Origin: an uncultured Eubacteriales bacterium
Lineage (GTDB): Bacteria; Bacillota; Clostridia; Lachnospirales; Lachnospiraceae
Assembly (NCBI GenBank): GCA_902772745.1
Contig: CACYBV010000103.1
Span: 1 to 5,620 of the forward strand
Direction of reading: 5' to 3'
DNA: 5,620 bases
Part shown: one piece after another, positions 1 to 3,752 of the stretch
Layout: the number at the start of each line of letters is the position of its first letter
Position numbering within the stretch: position 1 is the stretch's first letter
The notes under the pieces: model-generated
The model's database searches: none
The model's input: the letters and a program-made list of their open reading frames with translations, nothing else
What the model was told of the DNA's origin: nothing
Position numbers and translations under genes: made by a program

Positions 1-404
1 TCGAATTCCGCCTCTTCCTCCTCCGTTTCGGGGATGAAAGGCGGAACCTTTTTGGGTCTGTCCTGATCATCCAGCGCGACAAACACAAGATAAGCGCGGT
101 TGAACGTGGTACGGCTTCCGTCCAGCTGTTCGACGTAGCTGTCGACGCGGACCTCAAGAGAGGTATTGCCGGTCCAGGTGACGCGTGCTTCCTGCACTAC
201 CGTATCGTTCAGATAGGCCGGCGCGATAAAGTTCAGGTTGTCAACGCGCACCGTCGTCACCGCGCTTTTCGTGTAGCGCCGCGCCGCAACCGCCCCGATC
301 ACGTCGATCCAGGCCATCAGCTGCCCGCCGAAAAGCCTCGGTTTCGCATAACCGTTGCAGTGCTGCGGCATCACAATCATCGCGGTGGTTGAAACCTCAT
401 GCAT
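1..404 (-). CDS. Acyl-CoA thioesterase, hotdog fold (3' end outside window)
   Basis: This gene begins at an ATG at 404 and runs off the left edge after 134 codons. It is preceded by a strong ribosome binding site, AAGGAGG at 416-410, five bases before the ATG. The product resembles the YciA/BACH-type hotdog thioesterases, which hydrolyse acyl-CoA to free acid and CoA in the cytoplasm. Visible motifs are N17-G18, the FGGQLMAWID stretch at residues 25-34 with D34 at the usual catalytic acidic position, D55-N-L-x-F-x-A-P (55-62), and G79-x-TSxEVRV (79-87). A Glu-rich tail starts near residue 127. Family members are usually about 150-165 residues, so perhaps 20-30 residues are missing. The gene lies 152 bp downstream of proC on the same strand. 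The acyl substrate cannot be read from the sequence. The family call is firm; a link to proline synthesis is not. Confidence 0.88.
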   Translation of the reverse strand, partial: MHEVSTTAMIVMPQHCNGYAKPRLFGGQLMAWIDVIGAVAARRYTKSAVTTVRVDNLNFIAPAYLNDTVVQEARVTWTGNTSLEVRVDSYVEQLDGSRTTFNRAYLVFVALDDQDRPKKVPPFIPETEEEEAEF

Positions 405-425
405 CTCTGCCTCCTTCACTTAACC

Positions 426-504
426 CGCCTGCGGAATCTGAACCAATCGCCTGCGGGAATTCGCATAACTCGCCTGCGGGGTGGGGCTGCTCCATCCCGC
501 AGGC
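426..504. repeat. Short GC-rich repeat cluster, CGCCTGCGG, three direct and one inverted copy
   Basis: The core CGCCTGCGG occurs directly at 426-434, 448-456 and 471-479, with start-to-start spacings of 22 and 23 bp. The latter two copies extend by one more G. The sequence before each core is similar (AACC, CAAT, AACT). An inverted copy, CCCGCAGGC, lies at 496-504. The cluster fills most of the gap between proC and the thioesterase gene and ends about 10 bp before the thioesterase ribosome binding site. It could be a fragment of a dispersed intergenic repeat family, a regulatory leader or a site series. The repeats are seen directly; their function is unknown. Confidence 0.7.
472..504. other. 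GC-rich hairpin between proC and the thioesterase gene
   Basis: GCCTGCGGG (472-480) pairs perfectly with CCCGCAGGC (496-504). Read as plus-strand RNA the helix extends to 15 pairs, with G-U pairs at 481/495 and 485/491, and a three-base loop at 487-489. Read as minus-strand RNA, the sense of the genes, those two pairs become A-C mismatches and only the 9-bp outer stem stays perfect. No T-run follows on either strand, so it is not a standard intrinsic terminator. It may stabilise the 3' end of the proBAC mRNA or shape the thioesterase leader, but this is inference. Confidence 0.5.
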
Positions 505-556
505 TAGTATAGAAATAATCTCACCAGTCCCGGTTTCCGAAGACGCGTTTTTCAGT

Positions 557-1360
557 TCACCCGAGCTTCAGGGTTTTCTCGTAAGCGGCGATCACCGCAT
601 CCATCACGGCTCCGCGCAGGCCGCGTTCCTCCAGGGTGCGGACGCCTTCGATCGTCGTGCCTGCGGGCGAGCAGACCATATCCTTCAGGACACCGGGATG
701 CATCCGGTTCTTCGTCAGCATCACCGCGGTCCCGAAAAGCGTCTGGGCCGCGAGGATCGCCGCGGTTTCTCTCGGAAGTCCGGCTGAAACTCCGCCGTCC
801 GCGAGCGCTTCGATAAACATCGCCGCAAAAGCCGGACCGCAGCCCGAAACCGCCGAACCCGCGTCGATCAGCCGCTCTTCTATCGGGAGAATTTCACCGG
901 CAGGCGTGAGAATCCGAAGCACTGCCGAAAACTCCTCGTCCGACGCCAGATTATCCCTGGCGATCATGACGAGGCCGGCTCCGACGGAAACAGGCACATT
1001 CGGCATAATCCGGATGATCGGGCATTCGACAGCGCTGTATGCGCGGATCTTCTCAATCGAAACGCCGGCCGCCATACTGACAAGGACCGGATGCTCATCG
1101 CGCCTCTGAAGCGCCGGATTAATCTCGTTAAAAAGTCCCTGAAGCATCTGCGGCTTTACGCCGATGAAGATATAATGCGCAGTTTCTACGAGTTCGTCGC
1201 GTTCCGTCACACGGCTTCTCGGGATACCGTGCGAGATCCGCATGGCCGTCTGTTTGTCCTTATCGTAAAGGAGAATCCGGTCGCCTTCCGTATTCCGTCC
1301 CGCGGCAAGCGCCAGCGCGCCGCCCATATTGCCTGTACCGATAAATCCGATAATCGCCAT
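557..1360 (-). CDS. proC: Pyrroline-5-carboxylate reductase
   Basis: ProC (267 aa) catalyses the last step of proline synthesis, the NAD(P)H-dependent reduction of 1-pyrroline-5-carboxylate to proline in the cytoplasm. An N-terminal Rossmann fold shows GFIGTGNMGGAL at residues 5-16 and the GVKPQ turn at 67-71. The conserved MPNVPVSVG follows at 119-127 and SGCGPAF at 172-178. The C-terminal dimerisation helices carry the P5CR signature from about 225 to 255 (KDMVCSPAGTTIEG and beyond). Length matches the family (about 260-275 aa). The start is supported by a GAAGGGGG ribosome binding site at 1375-1368, seven bases before the ATG and directly after the proA stop. The 15-bp spacing implies co-transcription with proA. 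No truncation or missing motif is seen. Confidence 0.97.
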   Translation of the reverse strand: MAIIGFIGTGNMGGALALAAGRNTEGDRILLYDKDKQTAMRISHGIPRSRVTERDELVETAHYIFIGVKPQMLQGLFNEINPALQRRDEHPVLVSMAAGVSIEKIRAYSAVECPIIRIMPNVPVSVGAGLVMIARDNLASDEEFSAVLRILTPAGEILPIEERLIDAGSAVSGCGPAFAAMFIEALADGGVSAGLPRETAAILAAQTLFGTAVMLTKNRMHPGVLKDMVCSPAGTTIEGVRTLEERGLRGAVMDAVIAAYEKTLKLG

Positions 1361-1375
1361 GATATTTCCCCCTTC

Positions 1376-2659
1376 TTACCGAATCTGTCCGTTTCCGTAA
1401 ATCTGATATTTCATGCTTGTCATCGCCTGAAGGCCCATCGGTCCCCGGACGTGAAGCTTCTGCGTACTGATGCCGATCTCTGCGCCCAAACCAAACTCGC
1501 CGCCGTCCGTAAAGCGTGTCGACGCATTCACATAAACCGCTGCCGCATCAATCCCGGAAAGGAAGATATCAGCCGCTTCGGTGTTCTGTGTAACAATGCA
1601 CTCCGAATGCAGTGTTCCGTGTTCACGGATGAAGTCCATCGCCTCCGGAAGTGAATCTACGGTCTTTACCGCCAGGATATAGTCCAGGAACTCCGTATCC
1701 CAGTCCTCATCGCAGGCCCGGACGATCTTTCCCGGATATCGGGCTGTATCCGCGCCGCCCGTAATCTCCATGAGCGCTGCATAAGCCCGCTCGTCCGCCC
1801 TAAGCTCCACCTGTTTTTCGGAGAGGAGCGGCAGCGCTTCTCTGAGGAAGGGCTTAAGCACGGATTCGTGGATCAGCACGCATTCCGCCGCGTTGCAGAC
1901 AGAAGGACGGGAACATTTCGCGTTTTCAAGAATTTTCGCGCCTGCAGGAAGATCCGCCGCCGCATCGATATACACATGGCAGATGCCCTCTCCGGTGACG
2001 ATGACCGGAACATGGGAATTCTGCGCGACGGACCGGATCAGTCCGGCACCGCCTCTCGGAATCAGAACATCAAGATATGCTGTGAGGTTCATGAGTTCCG
2101 CCGCAGACGAACGGTCCGTATTCTTCACCAGCTGGATACAGTCTTCGGGGAGGCCGGATTCTCTGAGCGCTTCCCGCATCAGCTTCTCTCCGACAATGTT
2201 CGAGCGGATTGCTTCCTTTCCGCCGCGGAGGATGCAGCAGTTTCCGGACTTCAGGCACAGCGCCGCCATGTCGTAAATCACGTTCGGGCGGGACTCGAAA
2301 ATCATGCCCGCAACGCCCAGAGGCACGCGCTTTTTCACGATCCGAAGGCCGTTCGGACGAATATCCTCCGAGATCAGCTCCCCGATCGGATCCGGGAGAT
2401 CCACGATCTCGCGGATGCCCTGCGATATTCCCGAAATACGTGCCGGTGTCAGTGTCAGGCGGTCGATAAAGGCTTCCGTCCTCCGGTCTTCCCGGGCTGC
2501 TTTGATATCCTCCGCATTCGCCGAGAGGATCGCATCCGCGTTTTCGGAAAGCTTATCCGCAATCGCAAGAAGCGCCCGGTTTTTTGTATCTGTGTCAAGA
2601 AGTGCAAGGATCAGCTCGGCTTTCTTAGCCGCTGCCCCCATCCGCTCAAGTTCTGTCAT
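1376..2659 (-). CDS. proA: Glutamate-5-semialdehyde dehydrogenase (gamma-glutamyl phosphate reductase)
   Basis: ProA (427 aa from the chosen start) reduces gamma-glutamyl phosphate with NADPH to glutamate-5-semialdehyde, which cyclises to pyrroline-5-carboxylate for ProC. It has the aldehyde-dehydrogenase-like fold. Visible motifs are GVAGMIFESRPNV (115-127), GNCCILRGGKEA (139-150), PRGGAGLI (201-208), PSVCNAAE (252-259) with the expected catalytic Cys255, the ProA signature ending in HGTLHSECI (347-355), and TDGGEFGLGAEIGIS (384-398) followed by HVRGPMGL. The frame is open up to an ATG at 2707, but the 16 extra residues do not look like family sequence. ATG 2659 has AAGGAAGG seven bases upstream and gives a length near the E. 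coli enzyme (417 aa). The gene sits 147 bp after proB and 15 bp before proC. Confidence 0.97.
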   Translation of the reverse strand: MTELERMGAAAKKAELILALLDTDTKNRALLAIADKLSENADAILSANAEDIKAAREDRRTEAFIDRLTLTPARISGISQGIREIVDLPDPIGELISEDIRPNGLRIVKKRVPLGVAGMIFESRPNVIYDMAALCLKSGNCCILRGGKEAIRSNIVGEKLMREALRESGLPEDCIQLVKNTDRSSAAELMNLTAYLDVLIPRGGAGLIRSVAQNSHVPVIVTGEGICHVYIDAAADLPAGAKILENAKCSRPSVCNAAECVLIHESVLKPFLREALPLLSEKQVELRADERAYAALMEITGGADTARYPGKIVRACDEDWDTEFLDYILAVKTVDSLPEAMDFIREHGTLHSECIVTQNTEAADIFLSGIDAAAVYVNASTRFTDGGEFGLGAEIGISTQKLHVRGPMGLQAMTSMKYQIYGNGQIR

Positions 2660-2675
2660 CTCCTGTCCTTCCTTT
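2660..2675 (-). promoter_or_regulatory. Ribosome binding site that fixes the proA start at 2659
   Basis: On the minus strand AAAGGAAGG (2675-2667) is followed by a seven-base spacer and the ATG at 2659-2657. A second purine-rich patch, AGGAG, abuts the ATG and is too close to act alone. The in-frame ATG at 2707 is preceded by pyrimidine-containing sequence without a comparable site, so 2659 is preferred. Confidence 0.7.
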
Positions 2676-2774
2676 ACGTCATGCCATGCGCAGTCCAAAG
2701 ATCCCATCCGGGATTTTTATCATTATGGGATTCCTCCGCCCGTTTCCGCCCTCGGCCGGAATGACACATACTCC

Positions 2775-2795
2775 AGGCAGTCCTGCATACTGCCT
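2775..2795 (-). other. Perfect 7-bp hairpin just after the proB stop
   Basis: AGGCAGT (2775-2781) and ACTGCCT (2789-2795) form a perfect 7-bp stem with a seven-base loop. It starts 11 bases past the proB stop codon and is not followed by a run of U on the sense strand, so it is unlikely to terminate transcription by itself. It could act in mRNA processing or protect the proB 3' end. That role is inference. Confidence 0.4.
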
Positions 2796-2806
2796 TTATA
2801 AGTTCG

Positions 2807-3610
2807 TCAGTGCTCTGTCCCTGCGATAAACCGGGTCCCGATTTCTTTTCCAGCCAGGATATCATACAGCTTCTCAATGTGCGCGCCGTTTGCGATCACC
2901 ATGTCGGTTCCTGCCTCCATCGCGATTTTCGCCGCAGAAAGCTTCGTCACCATACCGCCCGTGCCTCTCCAGGTGCCGGATTCGCCGGCCATCGAAAGCG
3001 TCTCATCATCGATCCGTTTGATCCGCCGGATAAGCACCGCGTCCTCGTGCGTCCGCGGGTTTTTGTCATACAGCCCGTCAATGTCGCTGAACAATACGAG
3101 AAGGTCTGCGCCGACAAGTTTCGCGACGATCGCAGAAAGCGTATCGTTGTCACCAAGGACCTTCGCCTGCCCGGTCTCGATTTCTGCGGAGCTTACAGAG
3201 TCGTTTTCATTGACGACAGGAACAACACCCATCTCAAGAAGCGAGCTGAAAGTCTGCCGCAGGTGCTCCGCCCGGACCGGCGAATCCACATCCTCGCCGG
3301 TGAGGAGGATCTGCGCCATCGTCCGGTTGTATTCGGAAAACAGCTTGTCGTAAATGTGCATCATCCGGCACTGGCCGACCGCGGCCGCCGCCTGCTTCAT
3401 CCGTAAGGCATGCGGACGCTCCGGAAGCCCTAGTGTTTCCGTCCCGACGGCAATCGCGCCGGAGGTCACGAGAATCATGCGGTAGCCCTGCCCCGAAAGG
3501 TCCGAAAGTGTCCGCACCAGGGTCTCCATGTTTTTCAGGTTGAGATATCCGGAGTCATAGGTCAGTGTGGAAGTGCCGACCTTAACCACGACGGTTTTGT
3601 TGTTCTGCAT
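2807..3610 (-). CDS. proB: Glutamate 5-kinase, short form without PUA domain
   Basis: ProB (267 aa from the chosen start) uses ATP to phosphorylate L-glutamate to gamma-glutamyl phosphate, the committed and normally proline-inhibited step of proline synthesis. It is a single amino acid kinase domain: VVVKVGTSTL (7-16), VTSGAIAVG (48-56), KQAAAAVGQ (72-80), PVVNENDSV (131-139), GDNDTLSA (153-160), SDIDGLYDKNPR (175-186) and the glutamate 5-kinase signature GTGGMVTK (216-223). The roughly 100-residue C-terminal PUA domain of the E. coli enzyme (367 aa) is absent, and the chain ends cleanly after GTRFIAG, as in other short forms. The frame is open to an ATG at 3688, but that start lies inside the terminator loop and upstream of the predicted transcription start. 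ATG 3610 follows GAGGGA (3620-3615) and begins the conserved kinase sequence. Confidence 0.96.
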   Translation of the reverse strand: MQNNKTVVVKVGTSTLTYDSGYLNLKNMETLVRTLSDLSGQGYRMILVTSGAIAVGTETLGLPERPHALRMKQAAAAVGQCRMMHIYDKLFSEYNRTMAQILLTGEDVDSPVRAEHLRQTFSSLLEMGVVPVVNENDSVSSAEIETGQAKVLGDNDTLSAIVAKLVGADLLVLFSDIDGLYDKNPRTHEDAVLIRRIKRIDDETLSMAGESGTWRGTGGMVTKLSAAKIAMEAGTDMVIANGAHIEKLYDILAGKEIGTRFIAGTEH

Positions 3611-3632
3611 AAAGTCCCTCGTTATGCTGTCG

Positions 3633-3648
3633 CGATAAAGCGATAAAG
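3633..3648 (-). repeat. Tandem 8-bp repeat in the proB leader
   Basis: CGATAAAG occurs twice head to tail at 3633-3640 and 3641-3648 (CTTTATCG twice on the sense strand). It lies about 5-20 bases downstream of the predicted transcription start and 12 bases before the proB ribosome binding site. The position would suit a repressor operator or an initially transcribed slippage or pausing element. Both copies are exact; a regulatory role is inference, and an accidental repeat cannot be excluded. Confidence 0.5.
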
Positions 3649-3659
3649 TGCTTCTACAT

Positions 3660-3688
3660 ATGATAATAAAAAACAGCCGGATTGTCAA
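3660..3688 (-). promoter_or_regulatory. Sigma-70/SigA-type promoter for proBAC
   Basis: On the minus strand a perfect -35 box TTGACA (3688-3683) is followed by exactly 17 bases and a -10 box TATCAT (3665-3660), five of six matches to TATAAT. Transcription should start near A3653 or A3652, giving a leader of about 43 nt before the proB ATG. A-rich tracts lie just upstream of the -35 box. The -35 box sits within the loop of the preceding gene's terminator, and the spacer contains that terminator's T-run. Hexamers and spacing are seen directly; activity is inferred. Confidence 0.8.
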
Positions 3689-3703
3689 GCCCGGCTGTTT
3701 TTA
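3668..3703 (-). terminator. Intrinsic terminator of the nucleotidase gene
   Basis: The arms 3669-3680 and 3691-3702 form a perfect 12-bp stem whose GC core is CAGCCGG/CCGGCTG, with a ten-base loop at 3681-3690. On the minus strand the stem runs into TTTTTT (3673-3668), a classic rho-independent terminator 50 bp after the nucleotidase stop codon. Five T (3698-3702) follow the core on the plus strand too, so it could work in both directions, though no plus-strand gene is seen here. Confidence 0.88.
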
Positions 3704-3752
3704 TCGGTTTTTCGTCATCGGATTCACGGATGGGATTCCCCGGGGCGGAACG

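Larger units (their letters stand above)
2660..2806 (-). other. proB-proA intergenic region with small hairpins and a doubtful mini-ORF
   Basis: This 147-bp gap separates two genes that are usually adjacent or overlapping. On the sense strand it holds, in order: a hairpin at 2795-2775; a GGAGGA motif at 2737-2732; an ATG at 2723 opening a 14-codon frame (MIKIPDGIFGLRMA) that stops at 2679; a 7-bp inverted repeat ATCCCAT (2731-2725) with ATGGGAT (2707-2701); and an alternative 5-bp stem at 2714-2710/2705-2701 using the same downstream arm. There is no T-run terminator and no convincing promoter. The longer reading frame that crosses the gap from inside proB (2877 to 2674) looks like a shadow frame. 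Function is unknown. Confidence 0.5.

Noticed and set aside
426..480. CRISPR array
   Set aside because: The repeated core is only 9-10 bp with 12-14 bp between copies, far below CRISPR repeat and spacer lengths, and no cas gene is present.
506..511. TATACT as a -10 box for the thioesterase gene
   Set aside because: It matches five of six positions, but nothing resembling TTGACA lies 16-18 bases upstream and there is no extended TG motif. It is too weak to list as a promoter.
659..667. Another GCCTGCGGG inside proC
   Set aside because: It encodes the conserved SPAG of the P5CR signature and needs no repeat-family explanation. It is outside the spaced cluster.
389..787. Plus-strand frame of 132 aa spanning the repeat cluster
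   Set aside because: It overlaps proC and the thioesterase gene in antisense, and its middle is merely the translation of the GC-rich repeats. No family features are seen.
2725..2734. ATGGGATTCC shared with 3730-3739
   Set aside because: A ten-base match between two intergenic regions with no extension or symmetry; chance is sufficient.
1868..2764. Long plus-strand reading frame (298 aa) opposite proA
   Set aside because: It is antisense to a clearly conserved proA, is rich in Arg/His/Cys, has no recognisable motif and has no ribosome binding site that stands out. Such frames are common opposite GC-rich genes.
2674..2877. Minus-strand 67-aa frame running from inside proB through the gap
   Set aside because: It begins in a shifted frame of the conserved proB C-terminus, and its sequence shows no domain. 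It also is not a PUA domain continuation.
3611..3660. T-box or other riboswitch in the proB leader
   Set aside because: The leader from the predicted start is only about 43 nt and has no room for a specifier stem or antiterminator. The only terminator nearby belongs to the upstream gene.
3611..3688. Upstream in-frame start for proB at 3688
   Set aside because: The 26 extra residues are translated from the terminator loop, promoter and leader. The start would lie upstream of the predicted transcription start, and the conserved kinase sequence begins just after 3610.
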